DNA of 39,240 nucleotides, taken from Phycisphaerae bacterium (GTDB lineage: Bacteria > Planctomycetota > Phycisphaerae > SM23-33). The notes beneath the pieces were generated by a model. That model searched no databases and was not told the origin of the DNA. It saw only the letters and a program-made list of their open reading frames with translations. Below are positions 24,348 to 32,687 of the stretch, piece by piece. Each line of letters opens with the position of its first letter. The first letter of the stretch is position 1. The position numbers were made by a program, and so were the translations under genes. Location: NCBI GenBank assembly GCA_011050235.1, contig DRGC01000043.1, forward strand, positions 1-39,240, read 5' to 3'.

Positions 24348-24376
24348 TTGACCACGTCTCGTCCGCCGCCTATAAT
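24348..24376 (+). promoter_or_regulatory. Strong sigma70-type promoter of the DUF1571 gene
   Basis: TTGACC (24348-24353), exactly 17 bases, then a perfect TATAAT (24371-24376). It is the best promoter match in the window. It lies in the 578-base divergent gap 24035-24612, which contains no gene I can support. Confidence 0.75.
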
Positions 24377-24382
24377 TCCTGA

Positions 24383-24612
24383 AATTATTTTTCATCCCCG
24401 CCGCTCATTCCTGGTCGGGGCCGGCAAAGACTAACCGTTAGAATTCTCTGCCGTTTGAACAGGACAAAAAGGGACTTCCTCCATAACGGCCTTAAGCCCG
24501 GTTCCATTTATGGTCGATTTACTAGTAGTATGTGACCTATGCAGCAACCGGGTGTCGCACCCATCGTCGCGGGCCGCCGCGAGCGAGGATTGACACTGCT
24601 GGAGACGTTGAC
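24383..24612 (+). other. Long 5' leader (about 230 nt) of the DUF1571 gene
   Basis: The stretch between the promoter and the ATG holds no credible reading frame. It holds a CCCCG/CGGGG pairing near 24396-24420, the palindrome CTAACCGTTAG just after it, and a small hairpin GGGTG-TCG-CACCC near 24549-24561. No known riboswitch consensus is recognisable. Confidence 0.4.
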
Positions 24613-25509
24613 ATGTTGAAACGATTTTTTGGCCCGACGACCCGACGCACTCGCATGCTTGTCGGCTTGCTGCTTGCGAGCCTGTTTTTCGTTCTCTACA
24701 CCACCCAGGCAGGGCACGCCAATCGCCCGGGGGAAGATTTTGCCACGGTCGTCCACGGCCGACCTGTCGGCAAGACGTCCGAATCGGCCTTGGAGAAAAT
24801 CGAGAAACTCGCCAAGACCGATCAGATCGCCCTGCTCGAACTGTGCCTGGCCAACTATCGCAATCACTACACCGACTTCACCTGCACGTTTATCAAGCAG
24901 GAACGCATCAACGGGAAGATGCTGCCCAAGCAGGTCGTCGACGTCGCCGTTCGCCAGCAGCCCCATAGCGTCGCGATGAGCTGGCGCACCGTCGACGAAG
25001 ACGGCAACGCGCTGAAAATGCCCCGCGCCGACCGCGCCCTGTACGTCGAGGGCATGTGGGACAACCAGATGCTCGTCCGCCCCACCAGCGGCCTGCTGCA
25101 GGCGCTGACCGGCGGCGTCGTTCTGAGAAAGCCCACCGACCCGGACGTCCTGGAGGCCACCCTTCGGCCCATCAGTTCGTTCGGCCTCGATCGCTCACTC
25201 GCCAATCTGCTGGATGTCTATCGCCAGGCCAAGGATGCCGGGGATCTGACCGCCCAGTTCGCCGGATACGTCAAGGTCGGCGACCGGGACGCCATCGTCC
25301 TGAAGCGACTCTTGCCGGCCAAGAAGGACTATCTCGCCGCGACGACGATTATCTACATCGACCTGCAGTATCTCGTGCCCATCATGATCGAAGGCTATGA
25401 CTGGAACGACCAAAAGTTCTGCACCTATCTGTTCAAGGATATCCAGTTCAACCTCGACCTGCCCCCCGAGCGGTTCACCCCCAAAGCGATCGACATGAAT
25501 AACCCCTAG
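24613..25509 (+). CDS. DUF1571 family exported protein
   Basis: A 298-residue exported protein. An Arg-rich N-terminus and a membrane/signal segment (about 14-31) are followed by the DUF1571 domain: LCLANYRNHYTDFTCTFIKQ, then a long beta-rich region ending TYLFKDIQFNLDLPPERFTP. Such beta-rich sheets recall LolA/LppX-type lipid or lipoprotein carriers, but that is structural analogy only. DUF1571 proteins are frequent in planctomycetes. The ATG at 24613 has GGAG 8 bases upstream; the frame opens at 24532, but that extension looks non-coding. It has a strong promoter and a rho-independent terminator, so it is probably monocistronic and well expressed. Confidence 0.87.
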   Translation: MLKRFFGPTTRRTRMLVGLLLASLFFVLYTTQAGHANRPGEDFATVVHGRPVGKTSESALEKIEKLAKTDQIALLELCLANYRNHYTDFTCTFIKQERINGKMLPKQVVDVAVRQQPHSVAMSWRTVDEDGNALKMPRADRALYVEGMWDNQMLVRPTSGLLQALTGGVVLRKPTDPDVLEATLRPISSFGLDRSLANLLDVYRQAKDAGDLTAQFAGYVKVGDRDAIVLKRLLPAKKDYLAATTIIYIDLQYLVPIMIEGYDWNDQKFCTYLFKDIQFNLDLPPERFTPKAIDMNNP

Positions 25510-25532
25510 CCGCCTGGCAATCCAAAACAGAC

Positions 25533-25564
25533 AACGCCCTGCTTCTTGCGGGGCGTTTTTTTTT
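25533..25564 (+). terminator. Rho-independent terminator of the DUF1571 gene
   Basis: AACGCCC (25533-25539) pairs with GGGCGTT (25551-25557), and T continues to 25564. It is a textbook terminator 23 bases after the stop. Confidence 0.9.
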
Positions 25565-25629
25565 CGCCGCGGGGCGGCGGCAGCTTTTTGCGTGCCGCCC
25601 GAACGGGCGATGCGTATCCTATCTGCTCC

Positions 25630-27300
25630 TTGACTGTCCTATCCTTCTCAAATCGACCGGGTCGCAGTCGCCGCCGAACTATCGCCGGCCCCCTTGCGGT
25701 CCTTGCGCTGCTGATCGCCTCGGCCGGATGCGGGGTCCCCGGCCCCGACGGGCCGGCTGACAGCTTCGGCCTGGACCTGTCGTTGCCCGACGGCGCACGG
25801 GCGCAGGGCGCGGTGATCTTCGTGGTCGATGGAGTCCATGCAGGGATATTCCAGGAGATGCTCGCCGCGGGCGATCTGCCCGCCATCGGCGAGTACTTCA
25901 TAGACCGCGGCCTGTACGTCCCCGCTGCCGTCGCCAACACCCCGTCGGTGACGCTGGCCAACCTGGCCAGCATCGCCACCGGCCTGATGCCGGGCCACCA
26001 CGGCATCGTCGGCGTCAACTGGTTCGACCGCAATCGTCTCATCTGGCGCAACTACGCCACGATCGCGCAGAAGAACCTTCTCGATAGCGACTACACGGCG
26101 ACGACGATATTTCAGCGATTCCCCGACGCCTCGACATACTCGCTCTTCTACCAACCGCACCGCGGCGCGACGAAATTCTTCGAGAACGCCCTATCCGCCG
26201 TAGCGCCGTTTAGCTTGGACGCATTTGAATGGGTCGACCGCATCACGCTCTATCGCCTCGGCGAGGTCGCCCGGCTCGCCCGACGCCGCAACGCCTGGCC
26301 GGCCGTGACGGTCTGCTATCTGATCGCGCCGGACTTCCGCGCGTACCGACACGGGATCAACTCGCCGCGTTATCGCGATGCTCTCCGCCATACCGACCGC
26401 CAGATCGGCCGGGTCCTCGGCGACTTCCGCCGCGCCGGCCTGCTCGATAAGATCGTCATCGTCCTGACCAGCGACCATGGCATGACCGACGTGCAGAAGC
26501 ACCTGGATGTGTCGGCCTATCTCCGCGACGAGTTCGCCCTCGATGTCGCCCGCGCCCGCCTGTGGGAGCAGACGCCCTTCGAACAGCGCCGGGCTCGCTA
26601 CGAGCGTCACCAGGCGGTGCTCAATATCTGCGGAGACCGCTACGCCGCCCTCAGTCTTCGCGCCCCGCTGGCCGGCCCGGCGAGCGATGCTGTCGCGCCG
26701 TGGCCCGCCCGGCCGACGCTGGCGCAGTTGAGATCGTATCCCACCGCCGACGGGCCCGTCGACCTGCCCGCCCGATTGGTCGCTCATGAAGCCATCGGCG
26801 CCGTCGCTGCATCCGCCGGGGCCGATCGCATACGACTGTGGACCGATGACGGCTGTGTCGAACTGCACCAGCCCGCCGGCCGGGGCGGAACGATCACCTA
26901 TCGGCTCATCCAGGGCGTCAGCCCCTTCGAGGCGCCTGCCGACGGCTCGGCCGATCCGGCCGGTTGGCTGGCCGCCACGCACGGGGGCGACTACGCCGAT
27001 GCGCCTGCCCAACTGCTGGCCTACTTTCGCAGCCGCCTGGCCGGCGACCTGGTGCTGTTTGCGGCGCCGCTGTGGGATTTCAACAGCGTTAACCGCGCCG
27101 GCCACGGCGGCCTGGCCGCCGAAGAACTGCACGTGCCGCTGCTGATAGCCGGACCCGGCGTGCCTCACCAGACGCTCGAAACGCCCGTTCGCACCGTCGA
27201 CCTGACGCCCACGATTCTAGCCCTGCTGGGCCGGCCCGTCCCCGCCGACATGGACGGGCGGCCAATCATCACCCCCGCCCCTGCCGCCTCAGGCCCCTGA
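25630..27300 (+). CDS. Alkaline phosphatase superfamily phosphodiesterase (NPP-like) lipoprotein
   Basis: A metal-dependent phosphodiesterase or pyrophosphatase of about 556 residues, exported as a lipoprotein (LLIASAGC, Cys34). The active-site parts of the nucleotide pyrophosphatase family are present in order. Asp67 lies in FVVDGVH and Thr108/Asn111 in TPSVTLANLASIATGLMPGH. They are followed by APDFRAYRHG, TSDHGM and, near the C-terminus, GHGG. A family-type ending (VDLTPTILALLGRPVPADMDG) completes it. The start is unusual: no ATG or GTG occurs in frame before the lipobox, and the TTG at 25630 is the best candidate. An upstream TTG at 25546 lies inside the terminator. Nucleotides, phospholipid head groups or polymer phosphodiesters are possible substrates. 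Confidence 0.88.
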   Translation: MTVLSFSNRPGRSRRRTIAGPLAVLALLIASAGCGVPGPDGPADSFGLDLSLPDGARAQGAVIFVVDGVHAGIFQEMLAAGDLPAIGEYFIDRGLYVPAAVANTPSVTLANLASIATGLMPGHHGIVGVNWFDRNRLIWRNYATIAQKNLLDSDYTATTIFQRFPDASTYSLFYQPHRGATKFFENALSAVAPFSLDAFEWVDRITLYRLGEVARLARRRNAWPAVTVCYLIAPDFRAYRHGINSPRYRDALRHTDRQIGRVLGDFRRAGLLDKIVIVLTSDHGMTDVQKHLDVSAYLRDEFALDVARARLWEQTPFEQRRARYERHQAVLNICGDRYAALSLRAPLAGPASDAVAPWPARPTLAQLRSYPTADGPVDLPARLVAHEAIGAVAASAGADRIRLWTDDGCVELHQPAGRGGTITYRLIQGVSPFEAPADGSADPAGWLAATHGGDYADAPAQLLAYFRSRLAGDLVLFAAPLWDFNSVNRAGHGGLAAEELHVPLLIAGPGVPHQTLETPVRTVDLTPTILALLGRPVPADMDGRPIITPAPAASGP

Positions 27301-27393
27301 TCGCCCGGGCCGCGAGAATCTCCGCCAGAAAGCTTGAAGGCCCGCAGACCATGGCCCATACTGCCGCATTCGGCCTGTGAGAGAGGATCACCG

Positions 27394-29232
27394 ATGCCCA
27401 AGCAGCAAGTGCGTGTCACGTTTCAACCGTCCGGGCGGACGATCGTCGTCCTTCCTCATACGACCGCTTTGGAGGTCGCCGCCCAGGCCGGCCTGACGAT
27501 CCAGACGCCCTGTGGCGGCAGCGGCACGTGCGGCAAGTGCCGCGTCCAGTTCACCAGCGGGGCCTGCGAGCCGACGGCCTCCGATGGCGAGCAACTGAGC
27601 GACGACGAGATCGCGGCCGGCTGGCGACTGGCCTGCCAGACGAGCATCTGCGAGGACTGTGTCATCCACGTGCCCGAGTCGTCGCTGTTCGCCAGCCAAC
27701 ACCAGATCCTCACCGAGACGACCGGCGAGAAGGGCGAGATCGCCCCCGCCGTTCGCAAGGTCTACGTCGAGCTGTCGCCGCCGACGCTCCAGGACGATGC
27801 GGCCGACCTGTTCCGCCTGGAAGAGAAACTCGGCGCCGTCAAGGCCAGCCTGAGCGTTATCCGCGACGTGTCGCGCGTTCTGCGCGAGGGTGATTTCTGC
27901 GGCACAGCCGTCATCGCCGACCACCATCTGATCGGCTTCGAAAAGGGAGACACGTCCGAGCGATGCTACGGCGCCGCCTTCGATGTCGGCACGACGACCG
28001 TCGTCGGGTCGCTGCTGGACCTGCGCAACGGCGACGAGCGGGCGATTGCCTCGGCGATGAATCCGCAGGTCAACTTCGGCGACGACGTGCTCAGTCGGAT
28101 CGAGTTCACCAGCAAGAGTTCCGCCAATCTCCACCAACTGCGGCAAGCGATCCTCGGCACGATCAGCCAACTGATCGACGAGATGTGCAGCAAGGCCGGC
28201 ATCTCGCGGGAGGATATCTACGAGTTGACCTTCGCCGGCAATACCACGATGGAGCATTTGCTGTGCGGCATCGACGTGGCCCCGCTCGGACAGGTGCCCT
28301 TCACCCCCGCCCACGCCCGTGCGCTGGCGCTGTCGGCGGAGGAGTTGACCATCGACGTCCATTCGCATGCAGCCGCCTACGTGTTCCCCATCATCGGCGG
28401 GTTCGTCGGCGGCGATACCGTCGCCTGCATGCTGACCACCCGCATCGCGCCCGATGACGGCGCGACGATGCTGGTCGACATCGGCACCAACGGCGAGATC
28501 GTGCTCGCCTGCAACGGCGAGATCTACGCCGCCTCCACGGCAGCCGGGCCGGCCTTCGAGGGGGCCCGAATCTCCTGCGGCATGCGGGCGACCAGCGGCG
28601 CAATCGACAAGATCATCGTCAACGACGATCTATCCTGCAGCGTCATCGGCAACGTGCCCGCCGTCGGCCTGTGCGGCAGCAGCATGGTGGACCTGTGTTC
28701 GCACCTGCTGACCGCCGGGATTATCTCGACGACGGGAAGGCTCTTGCCGCCCGACGAACTGCCCGACGACCTGCCCGAACCCCTGCGCCGGCGCATCAGC
28801 GTCGCCGACGACGACCAGACGCAGTTCCTCATCGTCGACGACAACCCCGATCGCCCCGTCACCCTCACGCAGCGCGACGTTCGCGAGCTGCAGTTGGCCT
28901 GCGGCGCCATCCGCGCGGGAATCCGCATCCTTCTCAAACAGGCCGGCATCGAGTCCGGCGACCTGTCGCGCGTCCTGCTGGCCGGCGGGTTCGCCAGCTT
29001 CATTCGCCGCAGCCACGCCCAGCGAATCGGCCTGCTGCCGGGCGAAATCGACCGCGGGCGGATTCGATATGTGGGCAACGCCTCGCTCAACGGCGCCCGC
29101 TGGGCGTTGCTATCGACCAAGGCCCGCCAACGGGCCGAGGACTATGCCCGCCGCACGCGCCACGTCGAACTGTCGCAGGATCCGGACTTCCAGATGCAGT
29201 TCGCCGACGCGATGATCTTCCCCGACAGTTGA
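27394..29232 (+). CDS. RACo-type corrinoid activator: 2Fe-2S ferredoxin plus ASKHA domain (DUF4445)
   Basis: A 612-residue ATP-dependent reductive activator. The N-terminal ferredoxin domain has the plant-type pattern C40, C46, C49 and C81 (TPCGGSGTCGKC). After a linker comes the ASKHA domain, with AAFDVGTTTVVGSLLDL from 194, NPQVNFGDDVLSRI near 223, FAGNTTMEHLLCGI, LVDIGTNGEIVL and LLAGGFASFIRRSHAQRIGL. The family (COG3894: RACo, RamA relatives) reduces inactive Co(II) corrinoids in methyltransferases back to Co(I). The start is the ATG at 27394, eight bases after GAGAGG; the frame opens at 27334. No corrinoid protein or methyltransferase is encoded nearby, so its client is elsewhere. It converges with the NHLRC2-like gene. 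Confidence 0.94.
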   Translation: MPKQQVRVTFQPSGRTIVVLPHTTALEVAAQAGLTIQTPCGGSGTCGKCRVQFTSGACEPTASDGEQLSDDEIAAGWRLACQTSICEDCVIHVPESSLFASQHQILTETTGEKGEIAPAVRKVYVELSPPTLQDDAADLFRLEEKLGAVKASLSVIRDVSRVLREGDFCGTAVIADHHLIGFEKGDTSERCYGAAFDVGTTTVVGSLLDLRNGDERAIASAMNPQVNFGDDVLSRIEFTSKSSANLHQLRQAILGTISQLIDEMCSKAGISREDIYELTFAGNTTMEHLLCGIDVAPLGQVPFTPAHARALALSAEELTIDVHSHAAAYVFPIIGGFVGGDTVACMLTTRIAPDDGATMLVDIGTNGEIVLACNGEIYAASTAAGPAFEGARISCGMRATSGAIDKIIVNDDLSCSVIGNVPAVGLCGSSMVDLCSHLLTAGIISTTGRLLPPDELPDDLPEPLRRRISVADDDQTQFLIVDDNPDRPVTLTQRDVRELQLACGAIRAGIRILLKQAGIESGDLSRVLLAGGFASFIRRSHAQRIGLLPGEIDRGRIRYVGNASLNGARWALLSTKARQRAEDYARRTRHVELSQDPDFQMQFADAMIFPDS

Positions 29233-29244
29233 CACCCCCCGGCC

Positions 29245-31302
29245 CTACAGCCCCGTCGGCAGGTCGGCTTTGGCTGTGATTGCGATCTTGTCATCGCCGG
29301 CGGATTCGTCGACCGTCACCGGCAGGACCAGACGCAGGGCTTTGAAGTAACACAAACTCTCCCGCTCCTCGGTGCAGTAGTAGATGTTCAGATCGACCGT
29401 CAGCGTCGCCTCGCCGGCCGCCGCGCGAACCGAGACCGTGACCGGAAAGCTCAGCCGGCCGCTGCTGCCAGCTGCATCGGTCGCCACGGCCAGGACCGCT
29501 TGCTGCGACGAACTGACAGTCATCGAAGACGGCGCATCGGCGTTGAGCTTCAGCCCTTGGGGCAGGGGTAAATCGATAACGACGGCCACATCGCCGGCCT
29601 TGACCGTGCGCGTGTCGAAGGTGATGGTCTGGCCGTCAAAGGCGCCGTCGCCAGCCGGGTCGGCCAGCAGCGCGTCGGGGTTGGCCACCGCCAGTGTCGA
29701 GACACTCCCGCTGGCCAGGTCGACCACGCGGACGGCGTGGTTGTTCGTATCGGCGACGTACAGCTTGCCGCCCGCCGCCGACAGGCCGGCCGGCTCGTCG
29801 AACGTCACAGCCGACGCATCGTCGCCATCGTCCAGGCCGGCCCCACCGCTGCCGAGGAAGGTCTCGATCCGCCCGGTCTTGAGGTCGATGCGTTTGACCT
29901 TGTTGTTATACGTATCGGCTGTGTACAGCACCCCATCATAGAACGCCACGCCCAGCGGATGCTGCAGCCGGGCCTTCAGGCCCACGCCGTCGCGGTCGCC
30001 GTAATCGAACAGATCGCCGCCAACGATCGTTTCCACCCGGCCGTCCAGGTCCAGATCGGCCGACCGGATCGCGCTAACCTCGCTGTCGGCGAAGTACAGC
30101 TTTCGGCCGTCCGTCGTCAGCCCCGACGGCTGGGCGAGTGCGGCCGACATCAACGGCCCGTCGACGCGCGCTTCCCGCCCGCTGCCGGCGTAGGGGCCGA
30201 TGACGCCCGTATCGAGATCCATCCGCCACAATTGATGCGTCCCGGCCATCGCGATATACAGCGCGCGGTCGATCCGCACGAGATCCCATGGGGAGTTCAG
30301 CGAGGTCTGCTTGCCTTTGCCGCCGCCCGCGCCCCAGCCGCCCTGTCGACCCGTGCCCGCGATCGTGGTGACGCGGCGGGTCCGAAGATCGACCGCCCGC
30401 AGCGCGTGGTTTTCGGTGTCGGCTACATAGAGGATATCCCCGTCGATCGCCATGCCCTGCGGCTTGTTGAATGTGGCCGACTCGAACGGCCCGTCGTCCA
30501 GGCCCGCCAGGCCGCTGCCGACAACGGCCTGGACACTGCGGTCAGCCAGCGAGACAACCACGATCCGGTTGTGATTGCTGTCGGCGATAAACAGTCGCCC
30601 CGCCTCGTCCCCCTGCTGCTCGGTCGCCAGGACCTTGCCCGGAAAAGACAGCAAGCTTCGCCCGACCGAAGCGCCTTCCAGCGCGAACGTCATCGGCGTG
30701 CGGTCCAGTTGGCCGGACTTGTCGAAGCGTTCGACGGCCTCGGCGATGGCGCGGTCGAAGGGCGCGAACACACCTTCACCGGAGTGACGTCCCAGCAGCT
30801 TCCCGTCCGGGCCGATCAACACCAGCGTCGGCCAGGCGCGGGCGCCGTAGCTTCGCCAGATCTTCATGTCCCGGTCGTTGACCACCGGGTGGGCGATTTC
30901 GTAGCGGAGGATCGCCTGGCGAATGTTCTCGGTGACCTTCTCGCCGGTGAACTTGGCCGAGTGCACGCCGATGACGACCAACTCGTTGGGGTATTTCGCC
31001 TCGAGCTTGGCCAGGTCCGGCAGGACGTGCATGCAGTTGATGCAGCAGTAGGTCCAGAAGTCCAGCAGGACGATCTTGCCCTTCAGCTGCGCCAGTTGGA
31101 TGGGCCGATCGGTGTTCAGCCAGGCCATGCCCTGGGGAAACTCAGGGGCTGCGACGGGTTCTTGTGACGGTTTCACAGGTGTCGTTCCTTCTGCAGCAGG
31201 TAGCCGGCCGACCGCCAGACCGCACAGCGTCAGCGCCAGCAGCATCAGCGCTGCGCCCGCGATCCATGCCACATTGGATGATCTCTGTCTCGCGGCCATC
31301 AT
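29245..31302 (-). CDS. NHLRC2-like protein: thioredoxin domain plus NHL beta-propeller
   Basis: A 685-residue exported protein. An N-terminal membrane/signal segment (about 11-33) is followed by a TlpA-like thioredoxin domain (about 55-195) with the motif WTYCCINCMHVLP, giving Cys86, Cys87 and Cys90. An NHL-repeat beta-propeller (about 225-545) has recurring blade cores such as LYVADTENHALRAVDL, LYTADTYNNKVKRIDL and LYVADTNNHAVRVVDL. A beta-rich C-terminal domain holds YYCTEERESLCYFK. This is the domain order of human NHLRC2 and its bacterial relatives. The presence of a signal segment suggests periplasmic redox work. The start may be either of two adjacent ATGs. It is divergent from mutY, with about 145 bases between the starts. 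Confidence 0.93.
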   Translation of the reverse strand: MMAARQRSSNVAWIAGAALMLLALTLCGLAVGRLPAAEGTTPVKPSQEPVAAPEFPQGMAWLNTDRPIQLAQLKGKIVLLDFWTYCCINCMHVLPDLAKLEAKYPNELVVIGVHSAKFTGEKVTENIRQAILRYEIAHPVVNDRDMKIWRSYGARAWPTLVLIGPDGKLLGRHSGEGVFAPFDRAIAEAVERFDKSGQLDRTPMTFALEGASVGRSLLSFPGKVLATEQQGDEAGRLFIADSNHNRIVVVSLADRSVQAVVGSGLAGLDDGPFESATFNKPQGMAIDGDILYVADTENHALRAVDLRTRRVTTIAGTGRQGGWGAGGGKGKQTSLNSPWDLVRIDRALYIAMAGTHQLWRMDLDTGVIGPYAGSGREARVDGPLMSAALAQPSGLTTDGRKLYFADSEVSAIRSADLDLDGRVETIVGGDLFDYGDRDGVGLKARLQHPLGVAFYDGVLYTADTYNNKVKRIDLKTGRIETFLGSGGAGLDDGDDASAVTFDEPAGLSAAGGKLYVADTNNHAVRVVDLASGSVSTLAVANPDALLADPAGDGAFDGQTITFDTRTVKAGDVAVVIDLPLPQGLKLNADAPSSMTVSSSQQAVLAVATDAAGSSGRLSFPVTVSVRAAAGEATLTVDLNIYYCTEERESLCYFKALRLVLPVTVDESAGDDKIAITAKADLPTGL

Positions 31303-31447
31303 GTCGTCTCCGTGCAGCCGATCGGGTGGGCCGCTCGCCTATTCTACTGTTTTCGGGCAGTCGTTGCGCGTTGGGCCAACAGACTTGGCCCGCACGAGTG
31401 GCGAGGGCATAATGGCGATCAACGCCCGAGAGGAAAGAGAGACCCCC

Positions 31448-32590
31448 ATGCCCGCATCCGCACCGCATCCCGCCCGCATCGCAGCCATCCGACGACGGCT
31501 GTTGGATTGGTGGCGGCGCGACGGTCGCGACCTGCCCTGGCGTCGGCGGCGCACGCCCTACCGCGTGTGGGTCGCCGAGATGATGCTGCAGCAGACACAG
31601 GTCGAGACGGTGCGGCCCTACTTCGCGCGGTGGCTGCGGCGGTTCCCGAGCTTCCGGGCCTTGGCGGCCGCCCGGCAGGATGAGGTGCTGAAGTGTTGGG
31701 AGGGGCTCGGCTATTACAGCCGGGCGCGGAACATGCACGCCGCCGCTCGGACGGTTGTCCATGAGTTGGGCGGTCGGCTGCCGCGGACGACGGCGGAGCT
31801 TCGCACGTTGCCCGGCATCGGGCCCTACACGGCCGGGGCGATCGCATCGATCGCGTTCGGCGCCGACGAGCCTGTGCTGGACGGCAATGTCATCCGCGTG
31901 CTGTGCCGTCTGCTGGCCATCCGCCGCAACCCCTCCGACGCCCGTGTGCGGAAATCGCTGTGGCAGCTGGCGGGGCGGCTGGTTCCGCCAGGCGAGGCGG
32001 GCCCTTTCAACGAGGCGCTGATGGACCTCGGCGCGACGATCTGCACGCCCAGGCGACCCGATTGCCGGAACTGCCCGCTACGAACGATCTGCGACGCCCG
32101 CGCCAAAGGCCTGCAGGAACAGTTGCCCGTTAAGACCCGGCGCAAGGCGACGCCACATTACGACGTCGTCGTGGCCGTCATCATTAAGGGCGGGCGCGTG
32201 CTGATCGACCGGCGCAACGACGCGGGGCTGCTGGGCGGGCTGTGGGAGTTCCCCGGCGGCAAGATCGAGCCCGGCGAATCGCCCGTTCAGGCCGTTCGCC
32301 GTGAGGTCCGCGAGGAGATCGGGATCGAGGTCGCTCCCCGCAGCAAGCCCTTCATCACCGTCAGCCACGCCTACAGCCACTTCCGCATCACGCTGCAGGC
32401 GTTCCGCTGCCGCCACGTGCGAGGCCGGGCCCGCGCGATCGGCCCGGCGGCCGTCCGATGGGTCGATGCTGATAAGCTGACGACCTACGCATTCCCCAGG
32501 GCGAACCAAAAAGTCCTCCGCGCCCTGCAGACACTCCTGTCCGACCGCTCGAGTTCGGCCGGTGAGAGCGGAAAACCTGAGATTGCGTGA
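31448..32590 (+). CDS. mutY: A/G-specific adenine DNA glycosylase with Nudix-like domain
   Basis: A 380-residue base-excision repair enzyme that removes adenine opposite 8-oxoguanine. Catalytic Glu44 lies in AEMMLQQTQV, the helix-hairpin-helix is LPGIGPYTAG (121-130), catalytic Asp145 is in VLDGNVIRV, and the iron-sulfur ligands are C199, C206, C209 and C215. The C-terminal domain carries a full Nudix box (G271 to I293, with REVREEIG), usual for the 8-oxoG-recognising domain of MutY though often degenerate there. ATG 31448 is used; an ATG at 31412 has a good GAGG and would add 12 residues. No recognised partner lies beside it. Confidence 0.96.
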   Translation: MPASAPHPARIAAIRRRLLDWWRRDGRDLPWRRRRTPYRVWVAEMMLQQTQVETVRPYFARWLRRFPSFRALAAARQDEVLKCWEGLGYYSRARNMHAAARTVVHELGGRLPRTTAELRTLPGIGPYTAGAIASIAFGADEPVLDGNVIRVLCRLLAIRRNPSDARVRKSLWQLAGRLVPPGEAGPFNEALMDLGATICTPRRPDCRNCPLRTICDARAKGLQEQLPVKTRRKATPHYDVVVAVIIKGGRVLIDRRNDAGLLGGLWEFPGGKIEPGESPVQAVRREVREEIGIEVAPRSKPFITVSHAYSHFRITLQAFRCRHVRGRARAIGPAAVRWVDADKLTTYAFPRANQKVLRALQTLLSDRSSSAGESGKPEIA

Positions 32591-32687
32591 ACCTTGATGG
32601 CTGCGGGCGCGACTGAATGGGTGCTGTCGCGGCGCCGCCGGCAAAATGCGCCTGCGTTGTGGTAACGTGGGCGGTTAGAATGCGGAT

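Noticed and set aside
24195-24395. Minus-strand 66-residue frame in the 578-base gap
   Set aside because: Basic, no family pattern, no ribosome binding site, and it overlaps the opposite-strand promoter of the DUF1571 gene.
24383-24612. Cyclic-di-GMP or cobalamin riboswitch in the DUF1571 leader
   Set aside because: Short GC hairpins and a GCCGGCAAAG stretch drew attention, but the conserved core bases of those riboswitches are missing.
29737-31167. Plus-strand frame of 476 residues opposite the NHLRC2-like gene
   Set aside because: Antisense shadow of a gene with clear thioredoxin and NHL motifs.
31076-31447. Long N-terminal extension of mutY
   Set aside because: It overlaps the start region of the divergent NHLRC2-like gene and adds residues unlike any MutY; starts at 31448 or 31412 fit the family.
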